A stretch of DNA of 64,000 nucleotides from CAJFUR01 sp904420575 (GCA_965119745.1 OZ221973.1:124001-188000); one strand, 5' to 3'; counted from the stretch's first letter, positions 52,674 to 61,083 are shown. Notes: generated from the sequence alone by a model not told the origin. Translations and numbers: made by a program.

Positions 52674-53741
52674 CTATATCACCGGCATGACGGCCGCGCG
52701 CACGTTGACGCCATGCACCTCTATGGGCCTTTTCGGGCCAGCCGAGGACACCGACACGCGTCCCGGCCCCGCGGCCTCGACCGCGGATGCCAGGAAGAGC
52801 GCGTTTGCCTTGACCTCCGCCGCCCCGTCCGTCTCGCAGGGCACGCGGTCGGAGGCGCGCCCGTCCTCCCCCTCGCACTCGACGTGCGCCTCGCCGTCTC
52901 CGAAGGACAGGCGCGCCGCCGCCGCGCGCCCGCAGGCGCACGCCGCGAGCCGCAGCGCGCGGGCGATGCCGGACGCGCCGTCGAAGGACGCGCTCGGGCC
53001 CGCCGATCCCGCGAAGACGCGCTCCCACTGCGGGAAGCTCCCCTCGACCCGGCGGCAGGAGAGATCCGCGCCGTCCATGCGGGCACGCACGATCCCGGAG
53101 GACGCCGAGAGAGCCACCGAGACCGACGAGGCGGCGCGGGCGGCGACGGCGGCGAGGAACGCGGCCGGCAGCTCCGCGCGGAAGCCCGCGCAGGCGCAGG
53201 GCCGCTCGTCGCACAGGACGCGGTACGTGTCCGTGGCGACCATGCGCAGCGCGCCGGGGAGCGACTCGACGAGCACGCAGCCGGAAATCGGAATGGCCGG
53301 GTCCTTGGAGGCGAACGGCGAGACGGTCCTGGCCATGTCGGCGAACAGCGCGGCGTCCACCACCGCCTCCTCCCCGGCGCCGTCGAACGGCGCGAAGCCG
53401 GGGAAGTCGCCCGGGTCGAGCGCGGGGAAGCGCGCCGAGGCATGCCCCGACGACAGGTCGGCGCAGGCGGGCCCCGCCTCCAGCACGAGCGTCCCCGGCC
53501 CCATGGCCTTGGCGAGCTCGGCGAGCCTCTTGGCCGGGACGAGCGCGCGCCCCGGTTCCTCGACCAGCGCCGGCGCCTCCGTGCGGGCGGACTGGTCGAG
53601 GTCGGTCGCGCCGAAGGAGACGGCCTCGCCCTGCGCGTCCACGAGGACGCACGCCAGCACGGGGTCGGCCGCGCGCATGCAGGCGGCAGACACGGAGGAG
53701 AGCGCGGACGCGAGCGCATCCCTATCGATCAAGATCTTCAT
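52674..53741 (-). CDS. DNA polymerase III beta subunit (sliding clamp) homologue
   Basis: 355 residues from the ATG at 53741 (AAAGGA upstream). The start MKILIDRDALASALSSV, the repeated clamp-domain patterns and VSPFASKDPAIPISGCVLVE, MVATDTYRVLCDE are typical of DnaN. Length is close to the usual 365-380. It lies between the DUF4406 and helicase-methyltransferase genes. A phage-encoded clamp could redirect the host polymerase. Confidence 0.85.
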   Translation of the reverse strand: MKILIDRDALASALSSVSAACMRAADPVLACVLVDAQGEAVSFGATDLDQSARTEAPALVEEPGRALVPAKRLAELAKAMGPGTLVLEAGPACADLSSGHASARFPALDPGDFPGFAPFDGAGEEAVVDAALFADMARTVSPFASKDPAIPISGCVLVESLPGALRMVATDTYRVLCDERPCACAGFRAELPAAFLAAVAARAASSVSVALSASSGIVRARMDGADLSCRRVEGSFPQWERVFAGSAGPSASFDGASGIARALRLAACACGRAAAARLSFGDGEAHVECEGEDGRASDRVPCETDGAAEVKANALFLASAVEAAGPGRVSVSSAGPKRPIEVHGVNVRAAVMPVI

Positions 53742-53767
53742 GTCGGTTCCTTTCTCTCTATGCGGGT

Positions 53768-55990
53768 CTATGCGGAAACTTCGAGGAAGTCCGCGACGGT
53801 GAGCGCCGATGCCTGCCCGGCGGCCGCGGCGAGGTTCCTCGCCGCGCAGTCGAAGTAGCTTCGCTTGAGCTCTATCCCTACGAATCGGCGGCCCTTGAGC
53901 AGGGCGCAGTGGCCTTCCGATCCGATGCCGGCGAAGGGCGACAGCACCAGGTCGCCCGGACGGCTCCACAGGTCGAGCGCGCGGTTTATCACGCCCAGCT
54001 GCAGCGGGCAGATGTGGCGCTCGTCGCCGTTGGCGCGGGCGGAGCGGTACTGGAGCGTGTCGGACGGGTCGACGTCCATCCACACGGGCGAGGCCAGCCG
54101 CTGCCAGACCGGGATCGGGAACTCCGCGTCGGTGTGGCGGATGGGCGCGGCGTTGTCGCCGGGCTTCCGCATGGTCACGAGGTAGTCCGGGATCCCCTGG
54201 CGCGACAGCGCCGAGTCCTTGTTCTTCTGCTTGTTGAGCAGGCCGAGCGCCTTCGTGCGGTGCATGGCCGTCACGGGGTCCTTCCAGATCGTGACCTCGC
54301 TGTGGTATATGAACCCGGCCGCCTGGAACGCACGGATGAGGTCGCCACGGAAGTCGCGGATGCCGATGTAGCCGTCGCGCTCCTTGGACGTGGGCAGGTT
54401 CATGCAGTGGAACGACACGAGGCGGCCGGGGGCCAGCACGCGGTAGATCTCCGGCACGAGGTAGGACAGGTGCTCCATGAACTCCCCGTCCGTCCGGCAG
54501 TTGCCCATGTCGCGGTCGGAGTTGCTGTAGGTGTAGAGCGAGGCGAATGGCGGCGAGAACACGGAGAACCCCACGCTGCCGTCCCCGATCTCGGACATGC
54601 GCTCCACGCAGTCCCCGAGCAGGAGCCTCCAGCCGTCGCCTTCCGCCTCCGCCTCGGCGTATCCCATCTCGTCCCTCGACGTCATATCCGCCCCTTCCCT
54701 GATGCGCGACGTGCGCGCCACCATCTTTTCCGCCATGGCCTCCGCGTCGCGCGACTTGCGCATCACGTTGTCGAACACCGCCCCGTCGAGGTCGGTCGAT
54801 ACCACGTGCGCCGTGACCGGGCGCTCCTGGCCGTACCTCCAGCACCTACGGACGGCCTGGTAGAACTGCTCGTAGGAGTGCGACATGCCGACGAAGGCCA
54901 TGTCGGCGCAGTGCTGCCAGTTCATGCCGAAGCCGCAGATCGACGGCTTCGTCACGAGCACGCGGCAGCGCCCGTCGGCGAATCCGATCATGGCGTCCTC
55001 CTTGCTCTCCGGCGAGTCGCTGCCGCGCACCTCCACCGCGCCCGGTATGGACGCGGCGCAGAGGGCCGACTCGTCGTTGCGCTCGCACCAGACCACCCAG
55101 GGCGCATCCGACGCGTTCACCAGGCCGGCCACGGCGGCGCAGCGGGCGGCCACGGTGTCGCGCCTGGCGCGCGAGAGGCCGGAGAGCGTCCTAGCCGGCA
55201 CGTTGAACAGCGTGGACGCCGGCTCGATCCCCGAGTCCACCACGTGGCGCTCGACGGACAGAGGCGGCAGGTCGAAGCCCTCCGCCGGGTACCCGAGGTC
55301 CGCAGGGCTGCGCAGCATGACCGCCCACGTCGCCACCCAGTCCCAGAACCTTTCCGCGGCATGGCCCTTGATGCGCCACTTCGCGGTGTCGCCGCCGTCG
55401 TGGACGAAGAACATCGCCAGCATCTCGGCTCTGGTCATCACGCCCAAAAACTCGGAGTGGTTGCCCAGCTCCTCGTGGTCGTTCGGCGATGGCGTGGCAG
55501 TGCAGGCGAGCCGGTAGGGCGTTGCCGCAAACGCGTCCACGACGTCGTTTCGCGTCGCCGACGAGTACGACTTGAGGATGCTCGACTCGTCGAGCACGAC
55601 GCCCGCGAACGCGTCCGGGTCCAGCGCGTGGAGCATCTCGTAGTTCGCCACGCTGATCCCTGCCTCCACCTCGTCGGCCGACCGCACGTAGCGGCAGGGT
55701 ATGCCGAACTTCTCGCCCTCCCGCACGGTCTGGCGCGCAACGGCCAGGGGGGCGAGGACGAGGACGCGACCGCCCGTCTCGCCGCAGACCTGGCGCGCCC
55801 ACTCCAGCTGCACGAGGGTCTTGCCGAGCCCGCAGTCGGCGAACACGGCGGCCTTGCCCTTGCGGCAGGCCCAGCGCACCACGTCGCGCTGGAACCCGAA
55901 GAGCGCGGGGTTCAGCCCGCGCGGCTCGAAGCCGCAGGGCACGGCGCGGCGCGCCTTGCCCGCTAGGAACGATTCGTATCCGTCCTTCAT
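53768..55990 (-). CDS. SF2 (SNF2-like) helicase fused to a DNA methyltransferase
   Basis: 740 residues from the ATG at 55990. Residues 1-450: helicase with Walker A DCGLGKTLVQLEWA, GVVLDESSILK (DExx), CTATPSPND and YQAVRRCWRYGQERPV (motif VI). From about residue 490: methyltransferase with GFSVFSPPFASLYTYS (SPPF catalytic motif IV) and DLVLSPFAGIGSEGHCALLK (motif I at the C-terminus), then RRFVGIELKRSYFDCAARNL. Such fusions occur in phages and may methylate DNA as it is unwound. Confidence 0.9.
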   Translation of the reverse strand: MKDGYESFLAGKARRAVPCGFEPRGLNPALFGFQRDVVRWACRKGKAAVFADCGLGKTLVQLEWARQVCGETGGRVLVLAPLAVARQTVREGEKFGIPCRYVRSADEVEAGISVANYEMLHALDPDAFAGVVLDESSILKSYSSATRNDVVDAFAATPYRLACTATPSPNDHEELGNHSEFLGVMTRAEMLAMFFVHDGGDTAKWRIKGHAAERFWDWVATWAVMLRSPADLGYPAEGFDLPPLSVERHVVDSGIEPASTLFNVPARTLSGLSRARRDTVAARCAAVAGLVNASDAPWVVWCERNDESALCAASIPGAVEVRGSDSPESKEDAMIGFADGRCRVLVTKPSICGFGMNWQHCADMAFVGMSHSYEQFYQAVRRCWRYGQERPVTAHVVSTDLDGAVFDNVMRKSRDAEAMAEKMVARTSRIREGADMTSRDEMGYAEAEAEGDGWRLLLGDCVERMSEIGDGSVGFSVFSPPFASLYTYSNSDRDMGNCRTDGEFMEHLSYLVPEIYRVLAPGRLVSFHCMNLPTSKERDGYIGIRDFRGDLIRAFQAAGFIYHSEVTIWKDPVTAMHRTKALGLLNKQKNKDSALSRQGIPDYLVTMRKPGDNAAPIRHTDAEFPIPVWQRLASPVWMDVDPSDTLQYRSARANGDERHICPLQLGVINRALDLWSRPGDLVLSPFAGIGSEGHCALLKGRRFVGIELKRSYFDCAARNLAAAAGQASALTVADFLEVSA

Positions 55991-56595
55991 TTCCACGCCA
56001 CCTTCCCATGCTCGAACTCGTCTTGGCACGACGGGCAGCGGAAGAGCGCCGTCCTGGCGTCGAGCCGAAGCGCCGTGCCGCACAGCGGGCACTTGGGCAC
56101 CGCGGCGGGCGGGGCGGCCCCCGCCGCAGCCGCGCCGCCAGACGCGGGGGAAGGTAGTTCGTTCGTTCGTCTGGGGACGAACGAACTACCTTCCCCATCC
56201 TTGTCCCTATCCCTATCCCCTTCCTTATCCTTATCCTTATCCTTGGATAGGTTCGTTTTCGCGGTCGTTTTCGCGGTCGTTTTCGCGGTCGTTTTCGCGG
56301 TCGTTTTCGCGGTCGTTTTCGCGGTCGTTTTCGCGGTCGTTTTCGCGGTCGCAGAAGCGACCGCTTTCGACGCGTTGTCCGCGTTCGTCCTCGAGCGCCG
56401 AAGCGAGCTGTCCACGTTCGGGCGGACGAGCACGAAGGCCAGCGCCTCCGCCCCGTCGAAGTCCGGCTCCACGCCGTCGAAGGCGTAGGCCAGGATCGCC
56501 ATCACGAACGCGCCCTGGCGCTCGGGCGGCAACATGAGGGCCGCCTCGTAGTAGCTCGCGAAGAACGCCATCTTCGTCGGAGCCGTTCCTTCCAT
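55987..56595 (-). CDS. DUF6291-type replication-region protein with long repeat linker
   Basis: 202 residues. The first 75 (MAFFASYYEAALMLPPERQG, LAYAFDGVEPDFDGAEALAF) form the conserved domain found in front of replisome-organiser-like phage proteins. Then comes a tandem AKTT repeat (eight copies), a KDKDKDKEGDRDRDKD stretch and a C-terminal zinc ribbon (CPLCGTALRL, CPSCQDEF). Its place upstream of the helicase suggests a replication initiator, with the gene itself containing DNA repeats. Confidence 0.7.
   Translation of the reverse strand: MEGTAPTKMAFFASYYEAALMLPPERQGAFVMAILAYAFDGVEPDFDGAEALAFVLVRPNVDSSLRRSRTNADNASKAVASATAKTTAKTTAKTTAKTTAKTTAKTTAKTTAKTNLSKDKDKDKEGDRDRDKDGEGSSFVPRRTNELPSPASGGAAAAGAAPPAAVPKCPLCGTALRLDARTALFRCPSCQDEFEHGKVAWK
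56147..56196. repeat. 20-bp perfect inverted repeat inside the DUF6291 gene
   Basis: Arms 56147-56166 and 56177-56196 are exact complements (GGGGAAGGTAGTTCG...), with a 10-base loop. It lies 60 bp from the iteron array in the same gene, where a stem of this length is not needed for coding. Confidence 0.8.
56255..56350. repeat. Eight tandem 12-bp iterons, candidate phage origin
   Basis: GTTTTCGCGGTC is repeated eight times without a mismatch, encoding the AKTT tract on the minus strand. A second, 6-bp repeat (CCTTAT-like) occupies about 56199-56246 and a 20-bp inverted repeat lies beyond it. Iterons within the replication-protein gene recall the origin inside lambda gene O. Confidence 0.75.
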
Positions 56596-56607
56596 CCTTG
56601 CCTCCCG

Positions 56608-57057
56608 TCACATCGCGGACGCATCGCCGATCTCGACGAGGCGCTCCGCCTCCTTCCAGTCCTTCGCGTAGAACTCCGTGCGGGAGTCAACTATCGAGTG
56701 CCACTCGCCCACGAGGTCCACGTCGTCGGCGCCCGCGCGCTTGAAGTGGAGCGTGCGGGCAAGTCGCGGGCGCAGCATCACCATGTAGCGCGCCAGCACC
56801 GCCCACAGGTTGTGGTCGCGGACGATGCCGTCCAGCTCTCCGCTCTCGATGGCGATCCCCTCCCGCTCGGCGTACAGGTACACCATCGACCGCTGCGAGC
56901 GCGGGTTGCCCCTGTCCACCTGCCGGTGCAGCAGGGCCATGAGGCGGCGAAAGCCCTCGGGGTTTCGCCTGACCCACCAGCACGCCTCCTGGACGTACAC
57001 GGCGGGGTCGGTCTTGGCGACCATGGAGAGCGACGTCTGGCCAGCGGGCGCCCTCAT
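56608..57057 (-). CDS. Prophage early protein of unknown function
   Basis: 149 residues from the ATG at 57057. Helical, aromatic and Arg-rich, with AVYVQEACWWVRRNPEGFRR and SIVDSRTEFYAKDWKEAERL. It overlaps the preceding gene by 4 bp (ATGA) and precedes the DUF6291 gene by 12 bp. Possibly DNA-binding; no family recognised. Confidence 0.65.
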   Translation of the reverse strand: MRAPAGQTSLSMVAKTDPAVYVQEACWWVRRNPEGFRRLMALLHRQVDRGNPRSQRSMVYLYAEREGIAIESGELDGIVRDHNLWAVLARYMVMLRPRLARTLHFKRAGADDVDLVGEWHSIVDSRTEFYAKDWKEAERLVEIGDASAM

Positions 57058-57254
57058 GGGGCCACCGCCTCCATGAGGACCATGGCCGCCGCCCAGGCGG
57101 CGAACAGCCACGCGACGGCGTTCCACCCGCGCGCCCACCCTTCGGGGTCGTCGCGCTTCAAGTCGCGGCCTGCTTGTGGTATGATTCGTCCGACCATCCG
57201 GTCGTCTGCGCGCCCTGACTTCCACATCCGGCGCGCATTCTTTTCTTGCCGCAT
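57054..57254 (-). CDS. Small membrane protein
   Basis: 66 residues: a basic N-terminus (MRQEKNARRMWKSGRADDR) and one C-terminal transmembrane helix (WNAVAWLFAAWAAAMVLMEA). Start and stop are coupled with the neighbours. Unknown function in the early operon. Confidence 0.55.
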   Translation of the reverse strand: MRQEKNARRMWKSGRADDRMVGRIIPQAGRDLKRDDPEGWARGWNAVAWLFAAWAAAMVLMEAVAP

Positions 57255-57259
57255 TTATT

Positions 57260-57493
57260 TCACTCTCCCTTCCGATACCACTCGTCGAACCACGCGGGCA
57301 TCACCAGACGCCCGCGGCTCCTTCCTGGGGGCACGAACGTCCTCAGACGTCCGGCGCGCACCTCTTCGTCCAGCGTCCGCCTCGCCACGCCGGTGGCCGC
57401 CGACACCTCCCTGAGCGTGTACATGCCCTTCTTCGGGAGCCCCGCCGTCTCGGCCATGCCGGCGAACACGGGCTCCGTCGCCTGATCCGCCAT
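57260..57493 (-). CDS. Excisionase-like / MerR-type HTH protein
   Basis: 77 residues from the ATG at 57493, chosen because GGAGG lies eight bases upstream. The core YTLREVSAATGVARRTLDEE with VRAGRLRTFVPPGR is a winged-helix HTH_17 domain as in excisionases and small MerR-like regulators. First or second gene of the early operon, so either an excisionase or an early regulator. Confidence 0.78.
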   Translation of the reverse strand: MADQATEPVFAGMAETAGLPKKGMYTLREVSAATGVARRTLDEEVRAGRLRTFVPPGRSRGRLVMPAWFDEWYRKGE

Positions 57494-57634
57494 ATCCATC
57501 ACCTCCCCCATGTGTTCTCTGCTTCCTACGTTTCCCCCGCCTCGCGCGTCATGGCCGGACGATGGCTCTGCGGTTGCCGGGGTGTTCGCTTGTCAAGGTG
57601 CTCGCCGAACAGGCACGGACGTGAGGGCGATCGG

Positions 57635-57811
57635 CTAAAGCAGGTCGTCGATCCTGCAGCCAAGAACGCCGGTCACCTTTTTGAGATTCCCGACGGTCGC
57701 ATGGTCGACGCCCTTGCGTTCCCAGTCCTGGATGGTGCGCTTCGGCACGCCCGACAGCTCGGACAGGCGGCGCTGCGACAGCTTCGCTTCTTGGCGCTTC
57801 TCCTTCAACAT
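57635..57811 (-). CDS. Small XRE-type HTH protein (Cro-like)
   Basis: 58 residues: LKEKRQEAKLSQRRLSELSG, VPKRTIQDWERKGVDHAT, then LKKVTGVLGCRIDDLL. This is a minimal Cro/CI HTH. It begins right after a cluster of inverted repeats (57831-57905) and is the first gene of the minus-strand early operon, so it is a good candidate for the Cro-like switch protein. Confidence 0.8.
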   Translation of the reverse strand: MLKEKRQEAKLSQRRLSELSGVPKRTIQDWERKGVDHATVGNLKKVTGVLGCRIDDLL

Positions 57812-57830
57812 GTTCTCAACCTTCTTTCCA

Positions 57831-57905
57831 CAACATATTGCGTTTATCGAACTAAGTTCGACACGAAATGTTGTGACGTCCCTATTGAATGGCGCAACAT
57901 TTCGT
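57831..57905. promoter_or_regulatory. Operator cluster at the start of the early operon
   Basis: ACGAAATGTTG (57863-57873) and CAACATTTCGT (57895-57905) form a perfect 11-bp inverted repeat. A related CAACATATTGCG lies at 57831-57842, and TCGAAC-TAA-GTTCGA (57847-57861) is a second palindrome. They lie between the minus-strand XRE gene and the plus-strand zinc-ribbon gene. Confidence 0.7.
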
Positions 57906-57981
57906 GATACCCTGACGATGGAACGGGCGTTTTGACAGACGGATGTTCCATCGGTGCAGACAAGGGCGGATTGGAGTCACC

Positions 57982-58203
57982 ATGGGAAAGACCTACGACA
58001 TCGGAAAAAAGTCGGACATGCGAAAGCTCGCGAGAGACTTGGAAAAGTCGGTCAAGGAGACCGCGCGCCGGGAGATAACGAGGTCGGGCATCGACGTCCA
58101 GTGCCCTGGCTGCGGGTTCACCATGCACACGAAGGGCGGAGACACCGTTTGCCCGAAGTGCGGGAAGGTGACCGACGTCACGATAGACTGGAGTGGATTC
58201 TAG
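57982..58203 (+). CDS. Small zinc-ribbon protein
   Basis: 73 residues from the ATG at 57982 (GGAG upstream). A basic helical N-terminus (MRKLARDLEKSVKETARREI) and a zinc ribbon, CPGCGFTMHT and CPKCGKVTDV. It reads on the plus strand opposite to the early operon and shares the operator region with it. Function unknown. Confidence 0.7.
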   Translation: MGKTYDIGKKSDMRKLARDLEKSVKETARREITRSGIDVQCPGCGFTMHTKGGDTVCPKCGKVTDVTIDWSGF

Positions 58204-58342
58204 CCTCCAGCTCGATATCTTTCATTTCGCTCGCGAGCCGGCATGCCTTTTCTGCCGTCTCCGCCAACTCGCGAGCCTTCTCCGACAGCTCCCGCATCCC
58301 GTCAATGTAGACGGACAATCTCAAAACGTCCTTATCGCTCAT
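58178..58342 (-). CDS. Small helical prophage protein
   Basis: 54 residues with a strong ribosome site (AGGAGG) before the ATG at 58342. Predicted single long helix or coiled coil (YIDGMRELSEKARELAETAE, KACRLASEMKDIELEARIH). Its 3' end overlaps the convergent zinc-ribbon gene by 26 bp. Unknown function. Confidence 0.55.
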   Translation of the reverse strand: MSDKDVLRLSVYIDGMRELSEKARELAETAEKACRLASEMKDIELEARIHSSLS

Positions 58343-58506
58343 ATTGCCCTCCTATCTCGCCCCGCATTCGCAAGGCCGGAACGACGCTTGCCAGCCACAA
58401 AGCCGCCAAGCATTAGCGCCGCCCACCCCGTGCGACAACGGGGTATCTTCATGCCCTCACGTTTGTGCCTATTCGACTTTCAAAGTGCGGTGGTGTTTAG
58501 CTTGCG

Positions 58507-58528
58507 AAACTATATGTTTAACTATAGT
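58507..58528. promoter_or_regulatory. Operator-like repeat downstream of the XRE gene
   Basis: AAACTATATGTTTAACTATAGT contains two ACTATA half-sites, the same motif as upstream of the gene at 58732-58759. Stands at the 3' end of the XRE gene and upstream of the 54-residue gene. Confidence 0.45.
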
Positions 58529-58712
58529 CAGAGTCGAAAAAAATATCTCCTACGTCAACGCCATATAGCTTCGAAAGTTTTTTTGCGTCTTCGATCGTGA
58601 CGATTTCAGGATTGGTCTCCATCTTGGCATATGTCGGTCGCGACACGCCCAGATGGTCGGCTGCCTGCTGCTGCGAATACCTCGCATTCTTTCGCGCATC
58701 GACTAGTTTCAT
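58518..58712 (-). CDS. XRE-family HTH regulator of the lysogeny switch
   Basis: 64 residues from the ATG at 58712 (AGGAGG five bases upstream). HTH core: YSQQQAADHLGVSRPTYAKM, IEDAKKLSKLYGVDVGDIFF. It is divergent from the CI-like repressor gene and separated from it by 98 bp with ACTATA-type half-sites, so the pair form a repressor/antirepressor switch. Confidence 0.85.
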   Translation of the reverse strand: MKLVDARKNARYSQQQAADHLGVSRPTYAKMETNPEIVTIEDAKKLSKLYGVDVGDIFFDSDYS

Positions 58713-58731
58713 GGTCACCTCCTAACATTTT

Positions 58732-58759
58732 CAAACTATAGACAAACATATAGTGTTTG
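58732..58759. promoter_or_regulatory. Operator between the divergent XRE and repressor genes
   Basis: CAAACTATA (58732-58740) and TATAGTGTTTG (58749-58759) form an inverted repeat with an 8-bp spacer. AT-rich bases follow to the repressor start, where its promoter must lie. I could not fix clear -35 and -10 boxes. Confidence 0.6.
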
Positions 58760-58810
58760 TAAACCCATTTTATCATAGAATGTAATAAAATTTTATCAAT
58801 GGAGGTTGCC

Positions 58811-59455
58811 ATGACAGTTGGTGACAACATAAGAAGAATCCGTCAATCGAAAGATTTGACACAAGAGGAATTCGGCAAGATCGCCGACGTCTCTTCAATG
58901 GCGGTTTCTCAATGGGAGAACGATAGGGCGATCCCCCGAATGGGTGCCGTGCAAAGAATCGCTGACCATTTCGGAATCTCAAAGAGCGAAATTATTGATG
59001 ACGAGAATACGTCTACCTATCCCCCAGGAGCCATCATCCCCACACCCCCCCGCAAGGCATACGCCCCTTTGCTCGGCCGCGTCCATGCCGGCGACGCGCA
59101 AATGCCGGAAATACTCAAGGACAACGTGGCACTCCCCTACGAGGTGTGGGACAGGCACCGCGACGGCTATTTTTTGCAAGTCGAGGGCAACTGCATGAGC
59201 AAAGTGTATCCAGAGGGCTGCTACATCTTCGTAGACCGCCGCATGGAGCCGCAGAACGGCTCGATAGCAGTGGTGAGCATCGACGGGTCAGACTACGTGA
59301 TGAGACGTCTCTACAGGGGGGCTACCACGATGATACTCTCCCCAGACAGCTGGGACGATGAGTACGAGGACATCGTGATAACGGGAGAGGACGACCGCAT
59401 GGTCAGGTTCGAGGGCGTGGTCGTGTGGTTCCAGGCAAGCAAGGAGATGGAGTAG
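58811..59455 (+). CDS. CI/LexA-like prophage repressor with S24 peptidase domain
   Basis: 214 residues from the ATG at 58811 (GGAGG five bases upstream). HTH at residues 1-65 (LTQEEFGKIADVSSMAVSQW); linker with a possible self-cleavage Ala-Gly (RVHAGDAQ); S24 domain with the catalytic Ser in EGNCMSKVYPEG. Where LexA and CI have the catalytic Lys, this protein reads DYVMRRLYRG, that is Arg. If the alignment holds, self-cleavage after DNA damage would be impaired. It keeps the prophage silent and heads the lysogeny operon. Confidence 0.9.
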   Translation: MTVGDNIRRIRQSKDLTQEEFGKIADVSSMAVSQWENDRAIPRMGAVQRIADHFGISKSEIIDDENTSTYPPGAIIPTPPRKAYAPLLGRVHAGDAQMPEILKDNVALPYEVWDRHRDGYFLQVEGNCMSKVYPEGCYIFVDRRMEPQNGSIAVVSIDGSDYVMRRLYRGATTMILSPDSWDDEYEDIVITGEDDRMVRFEGVVVWFQASKEME

Positions 59456-59457
59456 GC

Positions 59458-61083
59458 ATGAGAGCAGTCAAACTCGATATTTCAGACTTCAGACAATTCT
59501 CTGAATGCGAAGTCTTTATCGGCAATCGATTGACCGCCATTGCCGGAAACAACGGTACCGGAAAGTCTACCATCTTGGGTATTCTGGCGAATTCCTCTCA
59601 GCTTATGGGTCACAAGTCATATCTAGGAAAACCGTATAAAGGCGAGTTTTCGGAGCTATTTTCTGCGGAGGAGGAGCATGACCCTTCCGGGAAGCAAATG
59701 CGGCTCTTCTACAAAGAGAAAGGCATTCCGAACACTGTCGCATTCCGTACTGGGTGGCAGAAAAAGGAGTCGGGATCCGGCAAACGATTCCGTGTAATAC
59801 CGAAACGAAAAGGAGAGTTCGGTAAAATAACCGAGGCAAAGATTCCCTCCCCTGTTATCTACCTTGGACTCTCACGGCTCTACCCCATCGGCGAGGCGGA
59901 CGAGGATGGCCTTGGGAAAACATCTCAGGAATGGGACAACACCGGCGACAGAGAATGGTTTCGTGAGCAATACGCCAACATTTTAAGCATCTACGACGAG
60001 ATCGTGTCAGTCGACAGCCTAGATATAGACGAGGTATCCAGAAAGCGCGGGACGGGCATAACAACCGGGAGATACGGCTCGACAGCAAACTCGGCAGGGC
60101 AAGACAATCTCGGGCAAATCCTTCTTTCGATGCTCTCCTTTAAGAAGCTCAAGCGTGACATGGGAGCAGATTGGGACGGCGGGCTTCTTTTAATCGACGA
60201 ATTAGATGCGACCTTGCATCCTGCTGCTCAGCTTCGACTCATCAGCCTCATGGAAAAGGAGGCGAAAAGCGTCGGCTACCAAATCGTATTCACGACCCAT
60301 AGCACCGTTATCTTGAAAGAATTAAGTGGGAAAAACCAGTTCAACAAAGAAGGCGGTCCGGGCGATATCGAGATAGCCTACCTCACGGACGCGAACCGAA
60401 AGCTCATTGTCAAGAGGAACCCAACTTGGCACGCCATAGAAACGGACTTGCTCGTCAGGGGTAGAGGCAGTTCGACCCCCGTAGGGGTGTTTTCCGAGGA
60501 TGCTGAGGCGCGATGGCTCATCAAGGAAATACTGACCGAGATCAAACCCGACCTTATCGCACGGCTCGCTTTCGTAGAGTGCCCTTTTAGTTGCGAGTCG
60601 CTTCTTCGGCTTTACGCTCAAGATTTCCCGTACCTCAAGGATCGCCTAGTGGTGTTGGACGGCGACGTTACCGACGAAATGATCAACTCTGCGGTCCCAA
60701 GTAGGCTTCTTGAATCAGGAAAGAATCTAATACGGCTACCCGGGAAGGTCAGACCAGAGGAGATTATCTGGACATATCTAAATGAAACAGACCCCGAGGA
60801 TCCCGTGTGGGAAGCCCTTGCCCCGTTTGAGATATCCTGGAGAAACCTCGTAGAAAACGGCCCCCTGTCCGAAACGTATAATGATGAAGCCAAAGAGCGC
60901 AACAAATACAAGAAGTGGTTCAACGATTATGCTGTCGACTTCCGACAGGCAAAGGTTGTTCACTATTGGATAGAGGCCAATAAGGACGAAGCGGAAGCTT
61001 TTATCGATAGATTTCTTGTGGCATACAATGCAGTGGCGAAAAGAACCTCGGCAATTGAAGCGCCTATGGCCAAAGCTCGCTAA
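59458..61083 (+). CDS. OLD-like ATPase with C-terminal TOPRIM nuclease domain
   Basis: 541 residues from the ATG at 59458, 2 bp after the repressor stop. ABC-type ATPase: Walker A AGNNGTGKSTIL (about residue 30), signature-like SAGQDNLGQILLSML, Walker B GLLLIDELDATLHPAA (about 240) and H-loop FTTHSTVIL. TOPRIM: VFSEDAEARWLIKE (about 345) and VVLDGDVTDE (about 398). This layout is that of OLD/GajA-type nucleases involved in anti-phage defence. Its base composition is lower in GC than its neighbours, which suggests recent acquisition. Confidence 0.85.
   Translation: MRAVKLDISDFRQFSECEVFIGNRLTAIAGNNGTGKSTILGILANSSQLMGHKSYLGKPYKGEFSELFSAEEEHDPSGKQMRLFYKEKGIPNTVAFRTGWQKKESGSGKRFRVIPKRKGEFGKITEAKIPSPVIYLGLSRLYPIGEADEDGLGKTSQEWDNTGDREWFREQYANILSIYDEIVSVDSLDIDEVSRKRGTGITTGRYGSTANSAGQDNLGQILLSMLSFKKLKRDMGADWDGGLLLIDELDATLHPAAQLRLISLMEKEAKSVGYQIVFTTHSTVILKELSGKNQFNKEGGPGDIEIAYLTDANRKLIVKRNPTWHAIETDLLVRGRGSSTPVGVFSEDAEARWLIKEILTEIKPDLIARLAFVECPFSCESLLRLYAQDFPYLKDRLVVLDGDVTDEMINSAVPSRLLESGKNLIRLPGKVRPEEIIWTYLNETDPEDPVWEALAPFEISWRNLVENGPLSETYNDEAKERNKYKKWFNDYAVDFRQAKVVHYWIEANKDEAEAFIDRFLVAYNAVAKRTSAIEAPMAKAR

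Noticed and set aside
56255..56350. Tandem 12-bp repeats considered as a CRISPR or VNTR outside genes
   Set aside because: No spacers; the repeats are in frame inside the DUF6291 gene.
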